NCBI GenBank assembly: GCA_030005635.1
Contig: JARUHP010000002.1
Location: forward strand, 124,001-188,000
DNA: 64,000 nucleotides
Direction of reading: 5' to 3'
DNA from: Deltaproteobacteria bacterium IMCC39146
GTDB lineage: Bacteria; Desulfobacterota; Desulfuromonadia; Desulfuromonadales; BM103
Position numbers and translations under genes: made by a program. Under the pieces are notes generated by a model. The model saw only the letters and a program-made list of their open reading frames with translations. It searched no databases and was not told the origin of the DNA. The stretch's first letter is position 1, and each line of letters starts with the position of its first letter. Below are positions 42,730-50,025 of this stretch, one piece after another.

Positions 42730-42801
42730 GATTTTTCCTTAGTGAATGGTTTTGGCTGGTCAATATAGTGACGGCTAGGCGGGACGTCAAGAGCGAAGCA
42801 A

Positions 42802-42831
42802 GGGGACTGGCTCCGGTTGGTGCCTGTCCCC
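42802..42831. repeat. REP-like palindrome (GGGGAC...GTCCCC)
   Basis: GGGGAC (42802-42807) and GTCCCC (42826-42831) flank 18 bases with further partial pairing (GGCTCC/GGTGCC). This matches, from memory, the widespread REP palindrome of the form GGGACAGGCACC...GGAGCCAGTCCC that is associated with RAYT transposases. No RAYT gene lies in the window. It sits between cbpA and the acyltransferase gene. Confidence 0.5.
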
Positions 42832-42866
42832 GATTTTAAATGTCAGCAGATCAGTAGCATTTGCGC

Positions 42867-43661
42867 TTAATCCTCTGTTCGCCATCTCTTGAGATGGCTT
42901 TGAATGAAGTCAACAATTCGCTGCTGCTGCTCTTGCCCTTTACCGGTAATCTCCATCGCTTCACCAAAGGCAAAGTGAATCGTTCGGGAAGGAATGATCG
43001 GCCCGAAATCCTTGATAACTTTACCCGCCGACCAGGCCCAGGTCAGAAGAGCGACGGGTATTACGAGGGCCCCGGTTCTTTGAGCAAGCTTGACGCCGAT
43101 GCTGTTAAATTTCTTCGGGTCGAAGTCAACCGTGCGTGTGTGTTGGGGAAATATGATCAGATTGCGGCCCTGCTCCAGGTGTTTGGCCCCTTCTTCCATG
43201 ACGACCTTCAGGTCATCGCGAGGATTGACCCGGTCAACGACGACTGGATGTCTGGCTTTTACAATATTGCCGAAGATCGGATATTCAACCAGGCTGCGCT
43301 TGATAACATAGTCGAGATCACGGCTCTGCGGCATGATCAGCGACGGTAGCACAAAGGTTTCGAGAGTGCTCATGTGGTTGCCGATAAAAATGATGGGGCG
43401 ATCGATGCCCTGGATATGTTCAATACCGGTCACTTCAAAGTGGCAGCCGGTTTTCTCCAGAGCTTCGACGGTGGCTGCGCTGCTGTTATGCCAGTCAACA
43501 GAGTCGTAATTGCCCCGTTTGGCGGCTGAACTTGCCTTGTATACGATCGAAATCGCCCTGATGTAGAAAGTGAGCGTTGGCAACAATTTGCTCAGAAAGC
43601 CTATCTTACGTTGAGGGGAGCGATATTCTGTCCCTTCGTAAAATCCCTTGATCTTGTCCAT
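42867..43661 (-). CDS. 1-acyl-glycerol-3-phosphate acyltransferase-like (PlsC family)
   Basis: The 264-residue membrane-associated protein has the acyltransferase box 'FIGNHMSTLETF', in which the usual HX4D reads HX4E. It also has 'FPQHTRTVDFDPKKF' (the acceptor-binding box, normally FPEGTR) and 'ALVIPVALLTW'. Members move an acyl chain onto lysophospholipids or other acceptors. Both motif changes suggest a subgroup with a different acceptor, or altered activity. It is downstream of an MFS carrier on the same strand, 14 bases apart, so the pair is probably an operon. Confidence 0.85.
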   Translation of the reverse strand: MDKIKGFYEGTEYRSPQRKIGFLSKLLPTLTFYIRAISIVYKASSAAKRGNYDSVDWHNSSAATVEALEKTGCHFEVTGIEHIQGIDRPIIFIGNHMSTLETFVLPSLIMPQSRDLDYVIKRSLVEYPIFGNIVKARHPVVVDRVNPRDDLKVVMEEGAKHLEQGRNLIIFPQHTRTVDFDPKKFNSIGVKLAQRTGALVIPVALLTWAWSAGKVIKDFGPIIPSRTIHFAFGEAMEITGKGQEQQQRIVDFIQSHLKRWRTED

Positions 43662-43675
43662 AAATGTCTTTTCTT

Positions 43676-44830
43676 TCAGCTGGTAGAGTCTGACTTGTGA
43701 AATCGAAAAATGACCAGTGCCGCCGTCATGCTTAATCCCGCACAGACAAAGAGAGCATTGAGTCCAAACCAGTCGCCAATATAGCCCAAGATCAATGATC
43801 CTGCAAAGATTCCCGTGTCGATGCCGCCGGTAAAGATACCAGTGGCTTTACCCCTGATCGAAGCCACCTCGTCGCGAACCGCCATGGTGTTCAAGAGTGG
43901 GAAAAGCAGCCCGTGGCCGATTCCGGACAGGATGCCTGCCATGCAGAGCATTGCTTGGTTGTATGTGAAGGGGAGCAATAAGAGTCCTGCTATGTACAAT
44001 ACAATACTCAACGGAAGAATACGATTTTCACCAAACCGTCCAGAGAGCCAGCCGTTTACGAAGCGTATCGTAATCGCGCCTCCCGAATAGCAGAAAAAGT
44101 AGACTGAAATAAAACCGAGGCCGCGCTCTTCCGCCAGCGGTGCAACGAATCCACCTGATCCTGCCAGGCCAAAGCCGAACAACAGGGAGAGGAGGGCTAC
44201 GACGATAAATTTCTCCCGCTTAAGTAGGCCAAAGAAAGTTATTTGATGACTTTCCTGAGCTTGTGCAGGGATACTCTCATTTAGGGGTTGGTGGATGAGC
44301 AAGGCAATACCCGCCAGAATCCCGGCCACTATGAAAAGACCGGCAAAACCGAAATGTTCAAGGGTGATCTCTGCGAGTATAGGGCCTATGGCAATACCGA
44401 CCAGGCCCGAGATGCCGAACATGCCGATTCCTTCGTTGAGTCGGTCTCGAGGGAGGATGTCTGCCATAAAGGTAAACACGGCCGTAAAGCAGATCGCCAG
44501 GCCGACACCGTGTAAGGCTCTCAGTAATAGAAAAGGTATGTAGGCTGAACCGAGTGGATCGTGAATGCCGAGGTAGAGAAAGGGCGAAACAACCATGATG
44601 ATGCTACCCAAGGTGTAGCTGCGTTTGCGACCGATACGGTCAATCATCTCTGCAACCCAGGGCCGACTGGCGGCTGAAGCTAGGGCAAAAATACCCATGA
44701 CCACGCCAATGTCGCCCTGGTTGCCACCGTACTCGAGAATGTAGAGCGGTAAGAGAAAGAAAGCACTGAAGCTGGCTGTATGGCAGAGGTTGGCCAGTGC
44801 CATGGTCCAGAATGCGGGAGTGTAAAGCAT
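43676..44830 (-). CDS. Major facilitator superfamily transporter
   Basis: The 384-residue protein has about twelve membrane segments and the loop 2-3 motif 'AEMIDRIGRKRSYTLGS', a variant of G-x3-D-R-x-G-R-R. 'GAGFGLGIA'-type motif C is not obvious, so exporter or importer status is open. It lies 14 bases upstream of the acyltransferase gene, which suggests moving a lipid-like or acyl compound, as in lysophospholipid transporter pairs such as LplT with Aas. Substrate not known. Confidence 0.85.
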   Translation of the reverse strand: MLYTPAFWTMALANLCHTASFSAFFLLPLYILEYGGNQGDIGVVMGIFALASAASRPWVAEMIDRIGRKRSYTLGSIIMVVSPFLYLGIHDPLGSAYIPFLLLRALHGVGLAICFTAVFTFMADILPRDRLNEGIGMFGISGLVGIAIGPILAEITLEHFGFAGLFIVAGILAGIALLIHQPLNESIPAQAQESHQITFFGLLKREKFIVVALLSLLFGFGLAGSGGFVAPLAEERGLGFISVYFFCYSGGAITIRFVNGWLSGRFGENRILPLSIVLYIAGLLLLPFTYNQAMLCMAGILSGIGHGLLFPLLNTMAVRDEVASIRGKATGIFTGGIDTGIFAGSLILGYIGDWFGLNALFVCAGLSMTAALVIFRFHKSDSTS

Positions 44831-44932
44831 CGTAATTTATTCGTTTCCTGTTGGTTTGGCGGTTATTCTGACTTGCAGTCTTAGAAGAGTCAAGGGCAAT
44901 CAAGGTTGAGGCTGTTGTCTTCTTTCCTCTTG

Positions 44933-44960
44933 TTGATAGATACTGAAAACACGCTAGGAT
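44933..44960 (+). promoter_or_regulatory. Putative sigma70 promoter of the thioesterase gene
   Basis: TTGATA (44933-44938) and TAGGAT (44955-44960) are 16 bases apart and end 46 bases before the start codon at 45007. The region between the divergent MFS and thioesterase genes is otherwise unremarkable. Confidence 0.45.
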
Positions 44961-45006
44961 TATTGATGATCAAAAGCATGATCAATTGTAAATTTTAGGA
45001 GTTACT

Positions 45007-45429
45007 ATGAAAGAGGCATTGCAAAAGGGCCTGACCTGCACCCACAGTTATAAGATTCCTGACGACAAAACCGTACCCTACGTCTTTCAGGAATCAGATC
45101 TTTTTCAGGCCATGCCGCCGGTTTTCGCGACCGCGTTCATGGTCGGCCTTATGGAGTGGGCGTGTATGGAAGCATTGCGACCCTTCATGAATGAAGGCGA
45201 GATCAGCCTTGGCACAAATATTTGTGTGACTCATACTGCAGCAACACCACCCGGCATGGAGGTCAAAGTCGAAGTAACCTTGTTGGAGGTAAATGGTGCA
45301 AGGACCAAGTGGTCTATTACTGCCAGGGATGAGCAAGACCTGATCGGGGAGGGGACGCATGAGAGGTTCTCTATCGATGGGGAGAAGTTTGGGGGGATTG
45401 TAGCAAAAAAGGCTTCTGGTTCTGGGTGA
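45007..45429 (+). CDS. Hotdog-fold thioesterase, FlK-like
   Basis: The 140-residue protein resembles fluoroacetyl-CoA thioesterase FlK and relatives. The pattern 'GLMEWACMEALRPFM', 'GEISLGTNICVTHTAATPPGM' (part) and 'ITARDEQDLIGEGTHERF' covers the catalytic Thr/Glu/His region. It probably hydrolyses a short acyl-CoA, helping recover CoA. FlK function proper (fluoroacetate resistance) is not claimed, since most members act on other substrates. A strong terminator follows. Confidence 0.85.
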   Translation: MKEALQKGLTCTHSYKIPDDKTVPYVFQESDLFQAMPPVFATAFMVGLMEWACMEALRPFMNEGEISLGTNICVTHTAATPPGMEVKVEVTLLEVNGARTKWSITARDEQDLIGEGTHERFSIDGEKFGGIVAKKASGSG

Positions 45430-45455
45430 GAGAGGGAGCTTTTGTTGATATAAGA

Positions 45456-45500
45456 AAAATCTCGGAACCTGTGGGATGCGATCCGCGGTTCCGAGGTTTT
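45456..45500 (+). terminator. Rho-independent terminator of the thioesterase gene
   Basis: CTCGGAACC (45461-45469) pairs perfectly with GGTTCCGAG (45487-45495); an A-run precedes the stem and a T-run follows. It lies 31 bases past the stop codon and may also act on the convergent dCMP deaminase transcript. Confidence 0.8.
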
Positions 45501-45562
45501 GGTTGTTGTTCTCAATGAGTGAGTCGAAGAGCGGTCGTTATCTATGACGATGGCAAAAGTCT

Positions 45563-46084
45563 TTATGCGCAAGGGCCAACGGGAACATTCCCAACCAGAA
45601 ATTCCTTACCAACAACTTCTTTCAGATAGTTCTTCTGATCGATGATCCTGGTCACTACATTCCCTTCACCAAGAACAATCAGCGATCTCTTAAACCCTTG
45701 GCCCCAGTTGCTGTCAGCGAGGTCAGGCTCGAAGCAGACAATTGTACTGATCCCTGCTTGTACGATGGCTTTGGCACATTCGATACAGGGATACCAGGGG
45801 ATGTAGAGGCTACAGTTCTTGGTTGAGACACCGAGCATCGCCGCGTTGTAAATAGCATTGCGCTCCGCATGGGAGACCCACAGATACTTCTCGCCGTTGA
45901 CGGCTTCATGACGTTCTTCAACATCGTCGTTTACGCCGCGGGGGATTCCGTTGTAGCCGGTTGAACGAATCTCATTGTCGGGACCGACAATGACTGCGCC
46001 CACCTTGCGACCCCGGTCTTTGCTCCAGGTGGCGATGAATTGAGCCAGAGCCATCCAGCGAACGTCCCAGTTAGAACTTGTCAT
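45563..46084 (-). CDS. Deoxycytidylate (dCMP) deaminase
   Basis: The 173-residue zinc enzyme deaminates dCMP to dUMP for thymidylate synthesis. It has the cytidine/dCMP deaminase zinc motif 'HAERNAIYNA' (His and catalytic Glu) and 'PWYPCIECAKAI' (two Cys). 'GAVIVGPDNEIRSTGYNG' precedes. GAGGAGAAGATC leads to the ATG. It lies downstream of the nrdJ pair on the same strand, separated by an ACGCAAAG-type repeat, making a deoxynucleotide-supply block. Confidence 0.94.
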   Translation of the reverse strand: MTSSNWDVRWMALAQFIATWSKDRGRKVGAVIVGPDNEIRSTGYNGIPRGVNDDVEERHEAVNGEKYLWVSHAERNAIYNAAMLGVSTKNCSLYIPWYPCIECAKAIVQAGISTIVCFEPDLADSNWGQGFKRSLIVLGEGNVVTRIIDQKNYLKEVVGKEFLVGNVPVGPCA

Positions 46085-46120
46085 GATCTTCTCCTCAAGC
46101 TAAAGACAAAGACCTTATCT

Positions 46121-46187
46121 CAACGCAGAGACGCGGAGGCGCAGAGAATTGAAGGTTTTTCTCTGCGCCCTTTGCTTGTTTGCGCTA
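46121..46187. repeat. ACGCAAAG-type inverted repeat element, copy 2 (short, diverged)
   Basis: CAACGCAGAGACGCGGAGGCGCAGAG (46121-46146) faces CTCTGCGCCCTTTGC and GTTTGCG (46161-46187). It is a shorter, diverged relative of the elements at 34991 and 63602. It lies between the NrdJ C-terminal gene and dCMP deaminase. Confidence 0.6.
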
Positions 46188-46215
46188 AAACATTTTTTGG
46201 CTCAGGCCTTTGCTT

Positions 46216-46905
46216 TTAACCACACTTGGAGTCGCCGCAGTTCAGGCATGTCAGGCAGCCGTCCATGATGATGACCGCCTTGGTGAAACATTTGGCGCAC
46301 AGCTTGGAGTCTGCAGGAAAGTCGCCGTTATCTTCACTTGTTACCTGCACTTTGAGGGTCTCGTACTCTGCGCGCTTGGCGAGGATCATCTCTCTCCGGG
46401 CCGCGGGCATTTCCTCTTCCTTAATCAGTCCGATCATCTTCATGTGGCTTTCCAGGGCGTGACCAATCTCTGCCACGATCGACGGCATGAAGCCACCGCC
46501 GCCCGGCTTGAAGTAGCCGCCTTGAGGGTCGAAGACTGCTTTCATCTCGTCGACCAGGAAGGTGACGTCACCGCCTTTGCGAAAGACCGCTGAAATAACC
46601 CGGGTCAGGGCAACCACCCACTGGAAATGATCCATGTTTTTCGAGTTGATGAAAATCTCGAAAGGCTGGCGAATTTCGTGTTTCGTGCCATGATTTAATA
46701 CCATGTCATTGATGGTGACATAGAGGGCATGCTCACTTTGCGGCGTCTTTATCTTGTAAGTAGCCCCCACCAGCATTTCAGGACGTTTAACGTTCTCGTG
46801 CATGTCCTCAATCTGGTTTTTCTCATCCTGGGCGGCCTTCTTGCGCTGCTCGTCGAGGTTAACAACTTCGTAGCCAACAATCTTCTTTTCTATTTTTTTA
46901 GCCAT
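46216..46905 (-). CDS. nrdJb: Class II ribonucleotide reductase C-terminal subunit (NrdJb/TSCPD type)
   Basis: The 229-residue protein supplies the portion missing from the shorter NrdJ encoded upstream. 'TYKIKTPQSEHALYVTINDM' resembles the TSCPD domain start, and the tail 'CLTCLNCGDSKCG', with 'CAKC' before it, gives the redox/zinc cysteines that regenerate the active-site disulfide. Split NrdJa/NrdJb reductases are known, for example in Pseudomonas. AAGGAAG precedes the ATG, 19 bases after the nrdJ stop, so the two are one operon. Confidence 0.85.
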   Translation of the reverse strand: MAKKIEKKIVGYEVVNLDEQRKKAAQDEKNQIEDMHENVKRPEMLVGATYKIKTPQSEHALYVTINDMVLNHGTKHEIRQPFEIFINSKNMDHFQWVVALTRVISAVFRKGGDVTFLVDEMKAVFDPQGGYFKPGGGGFMPSIVAEIGHALESHMKMIGLIKEEEMPAARREMILAKRAEYETLKVQVTSEDNGDFPADSKLCAKCFTKAVIIMDGCLTCLNCGDSKCG

Positions 46906-46924
46906 CTTATTTCTTCCTTAAAAT

Positions 46925-49075
46925 CTACAGCTTACCGTAATAGCCTTCTTTGAGAGCATCGTACAGGTTCGCAGCTGAATGGGTCTCATTGTCGTATTCG
47001 ATATTTTCATTGCCACGGACTTCGAGCATTGTGCCGTCGTCCAGAGTGAACTGGTAGATGGTGTCTGCCAGGTCCTTATCTTTGACTAATACGCCCTGGA
47101 ATGCTTCCGGATTGTAGCGGAAAGTTGTGCAACCCTTCAAGCCCTGTTCGTAAGCATACATGTAGATGTTCTGAAAATCCTCGTAGGGATAATCACTGGG
47201 GACATTGGCGGTCTTGGAGATGGAAGAGTCAATCCATTTCTGGGCTGCGGCCTGAATGTCGACGTGCTGCTTCGGCGTAACATCTTCCGAGGTAATGAAG
47301 TTGTCCGGCAGGCGCTCTTCCGGCTTTTTGCTGTCAGGCATCGCATTGGGGTTGATTAATTCACGATAAGCCAGCAGCTCATAGGAAAAGACATCGATCT
47401 TCTCCTTACTCTTCTTGCCCTGACGGATCAGGTTGCGCGAATAGTGATGGGCGAAGCTGGGTTCAATGCCGTTGGAGGCATTGTTGGCAATTGACAGGGA
47501 GATCGTGCCGGTTGGTGCAATGGAGCTGTGGTGGGTGAAGCGTGCGCCGACTTCAGCCAGTTCGTCGACCAGTTCTGGGGCTTCTTTAGCGAGCTGCTGC
47601 ATGTAACGGCTGTAGCGGGTGTGTAAAATTCGCCCTGGCACACGTTGACCAAGTTTGATGCCGTCAGCTGCCATTTCGGGGCGCTTACGCAGCATCTCGG
47701 CCGTGACTTCGTACTCTTCCTCGAGGGCCGGTGCTGTGCCTTTCTCTTTTGCCAGGTCAATCGCCTGTTGCCAGCCGGCCAGGGCCATCTGCAGGGTGAC
47801 CTTTTCGGTGAAGGCTACGGCGTCGGCATCACCATACTTCATGCCGAGCAGGGTGATTGCTGAGCCGAGGCCCAGGTAACCGAGCCCGTGGCGACGCTTG
47901 CCAAAGATCTCGTCCTGCTGTTGTTGTAGTGGCAGGCCGTTGATCTCGACGACGTTGTCCAGCATGCGGGTGAAGACAGCGACAACCTCGCGGAAGTGCT
48001 CCCAGTTGAAGCTCGCTTCAGGAGTAAAGGGCTGGTCAATAAAACGGGTCAGGTTAATCGAACCAAGCAGGCACGAGCCGTAGGGAGGCAAAGGCTGTTC
48101 ACCGCAAGGGTTGGTGGCGCGGATCTCTTCGCAGAACCAGTTGTTGTTCATCTCATTGACCTTGTCGATGAGGATGAAACCGGGTTCGGCGAAATCGTAA
48201 GTAGACGCCATGATTACGTTCCATAGCTGTTTGGCGCGGATGAATCGATAAATCTTGCATGCGACCTGTCCTACGTCGTTCTGCACGTAGTCATCTTTGA
48301 CCGGCCAGTCCTTCCAGAGTACCTGCTGCGGGTCATTAATGTCCAGCCCGTCACGTTCCAGTTCCTTGGCGGTCAGCGGGAAACAGAGCGGCCATTCCTG
48401 GTCTTTTTTAACGGCTTCTATAAATTCGTTGGTAATCAGCAGGGAAAGATTGAACTGGCGCAGACGGCCATCTTCACGCTTGGCCTTGATAAAATCTACA
48501 ACATCCGGATGTGAGATGTCGAAGGTCGCCATCTGTGCACCGCGGCGACCACCGGCCGAAGCGACGGTACGACACATGCTGTCGTAGATGTCCATGAAAG
48601 ACAGCGGCCCCGAGGTGTTGGCCCCTGCGCCGCTGACAAAGGCGTTGCGTGGACGCAGGGTTGAGAAATCGTAGCCGATGCCGCAGCCTGCCTTAAGCGT
48701 TAGACCGGCTTCGTGAACCTTGCCCAGAATCTGATCCATCGAGTCCTCAACTGTTGCCGAAACAGTACAGTTGATGGTCGATGTGGCAGGTTTGTGTTCC
48801 AGAGCTCCTGCGTTGGACGTGATCCGGCCGGCCGGGATGGCACCGTTTTCTAGTGCCCACAGAAAGCGCTCGTACCAGTAACTTTGTTTTTTTTCGTCTT
48901 CCTCAACGAGAGACAATGCTTTGGCGACACGCACGAAGGTTGCGTGCAAATCCGCATCGACAGGTTTACCCGTTGCATCCTTGAGTCGATATTTGCTGTC
49001 CCATATGTCCAGCGAAGCTTCCTGCCAAGGGATTTCTGTTGTTTCAACTGGTTTCTTAATCACATTGCCTGCCAT
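46925..49075 (-). CDS. nrdJ: Adenosylcobalamin-dependent ribonucleotide reductase, catalytic subunit (class II)
   Basis: The 716-residue enzyme reduces ribonucleotides to deoxyribonucleotides using adenosylcobalamin. The barrel carries 'STINCTVS' (redox Cys), 'GCGIGYDFSTLRP', the radical/substrate loop 'RATNPCGEQPLPPYGSCLLGSINL' in part, and 'SIAPTGTISLS'. The terminal redox cysteines lie on the separate downstream gene. The upstream region carries two NrdR-box-like sites. It works with or without oxygen, which suits an organism that also encodes an oxidase. Confidence 0.95.
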   Translation of the reverse strand: MAGNVIKKPVETTEIPWQEASLDIWDSKYRLKDATGKPVDADLHATFVRVAKALSLVEEDEKKQSYWYERFLWALENGAIPAGRITSNAGALEHKPATSTINCTVSATVEDSMDQILGKVHEAGLTLKAGCGIGYDFSTLRPRNAFVSGAGANTSGPLSFMDIYDSMCRTVASAGGRRGAQMATFDISHPDVVDFIKAKREDGRLRQFNLSLLITNEFIEAVKKDQEWPLCFPLTAKELERDGLDINDPQQVLWKDWPVKDDYVQNDVGQVACKIYRFIRAKQLWNVIMASTYDFAEPGFILIDKVNEMNNNWFCEEIRATNPCGEQPLPPYGSCLLGSINLTRFIDQPFTPEASFNWEHFREVVAVFTRMLDNVVEINGLPLQQQQDEIFGKRRHGLGYLGLGSAITLLGMKYGDADAVAFTEKVTLQMALAGWQQAIDLAKEKGTAPALEEEYEVTAEMLRKRPEMAADGIKLGQRVPGRILHTRYSRYMQQLAKEAPELVDELAEVGARFTHHSSIAPTGTISLSIANNASNGIEPSFAHHYSRNLIRQGKKSKEKIDVFSYELLAYRELINPNAMPDSKKPEERLPDNFITSEDVTPKQHVDIQAAAQKWIDSSISKTANVPSDYPYEDFQNIYMYAYEQGLKGCTTFRYNPEAFQGVLVKDKDLADTIYQFTLDDGTMLEVRGNENIEYDNETHSAANLYDALKEGYYGKL

Positions 49076-49167
49076 TTCTCGTTCCCTCTTTTATCCCCGT
49101 CGCCCGTTCAGGTCGGCTGGAAGCCCATGTCAAAGCAGTTTGGACGATAGTCCTGCACTGCAGAAAA

Positions 49168-49220
49168 GCACTATATGTTGTAGCGGGAGACATTCTACTC
49201 TACTACATAATGTTTAGCAA
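49168..49220 (-). promoter_or_regulatory. nrdJ promoter with two NrdR-box-like sites
   Basis: On the minus strand TTGCTA (49215-49220), 17 bases and TAGAAT (49192-49197) form a good sigma70 promoter. Two sites resemble the 16-bp NrdR consensus ACACWATATATWGTGT: 49200-49215 (11 of 16 by my count) and 49168-49183 (12 of 16). They are 32 bases apart, about three helical turns, as expected for paired NrdR boxes. One lies in the promoter spacer and the other just past the start, well placed for repression when dATP is high. No cobalamin riboswitch was seen. Confidence 0.6.
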
Positions 49221-50025
49221 ACTGAATTTGATTAGAATTTGAGAAAGCTTTTGCGCAGGCCTTCGCTTGAAATTTGTGTGAGCCTTGCCAAGAGAGGCAG
49301 GTGCTTTTTGTCTTCTTTTTAAGTGTAAGAAATTGTTAGAAAAAGTGTGTCACAGCGCAGCCTTTGGTCCGCTTGGAAGGCGTTTTCACCAGGGTCAGCA
49401 TAGCAGTTTTTTATAATCTAATGGGGTATGAAGGGCCCTGTTTTTCATTAACTTCAAAATCTCCCGGTAGTAATCAGACGTCTTTGCCAGTAAGGGGTCT
49501 TCATGCTGGCTTAGCTGACACCTTTTCCTGAAGAGGGTGAGTGGCTGAAACGGTTTTGACCTGCGTAAATACCGATGTGGGAAATCTTGTTTGCTGAAAT
49601 GGCAAAAAAGGCTGGTGTCGTGTCAATAATGAAATGACGTAAATACAAAGCCGTAATTTTTTCTGCCAGCAAGGCATGTCTTGAGTCACATCGTTGTAAC
49701 GACGTGGCTTAAGACATAACGAAGCAGGCGCGGAAAAGAACAAGTTGGATGCGTCAGCTTGTCGTTGACGAGGCCCTCGGTCGTCGGGTTCTATCTTTTT
49801 AGGTCAACCCTCTGACTGCTACGAAAAATCTCTCCGCAGGTGCGTGGCAGTTCTGTCCAGATATTGCTGAACGAAGTATTGTACCAGGCCACTGCAGGCT
49901 TTGAAGCAAGCATTGTTCCAAGATAATGCACTGTCGCTGTATTTTCAGGGGATTGGCCTTTACCAGAAGCCGGAAGTTGCGGTATCTTCAGAAGATAAAA
50001 TTGAAAGAAAGAAAAGGCCTTATTA
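49221..50025. other. Long intergenic region upstream of pepN
   Basis: Between the divergent nrdJ promoter and pepN lie about 800 bases without a convincing gene. They contain the 160-bp repeat element (49614-49773) and AT-rich stretches. Small frames occur in the repeat but are interrupted or uneven between its two copies. A promoter for pepN is expected in 49780-50010 but I could not place one. Confidence 0.4.
49614..49773 (+). repeat. 160-bp dispersed element, copy A
   Basis: This stretch matches the complement of 60285-60444 over its full length without gaps, with 14 differences by hand count (about 91%). It contains a 42-base imperfect palindrome (49676-49717) and a CGTCA...TGACG inverted repeat near one end. 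A possible small frame starting at ATGAAA is cut by TGA after two codons here. Likely a mobile or structured element of unknown type. Confidence 0.75.

Noticed and set aside
49076-49300. Possible cobalamin riboswitch upstream of nrdJ
   Set aside because: No B12-box or the expected multi-stem layout was seen; the visible signals are a promoter and NrdR-like sites.
49614-49773. Integron attC-like site in the 160-bp element
   Set aside because: The palindrome lacks the RYYYAAC/GTTRRRY boxes and no integrase is nearby.
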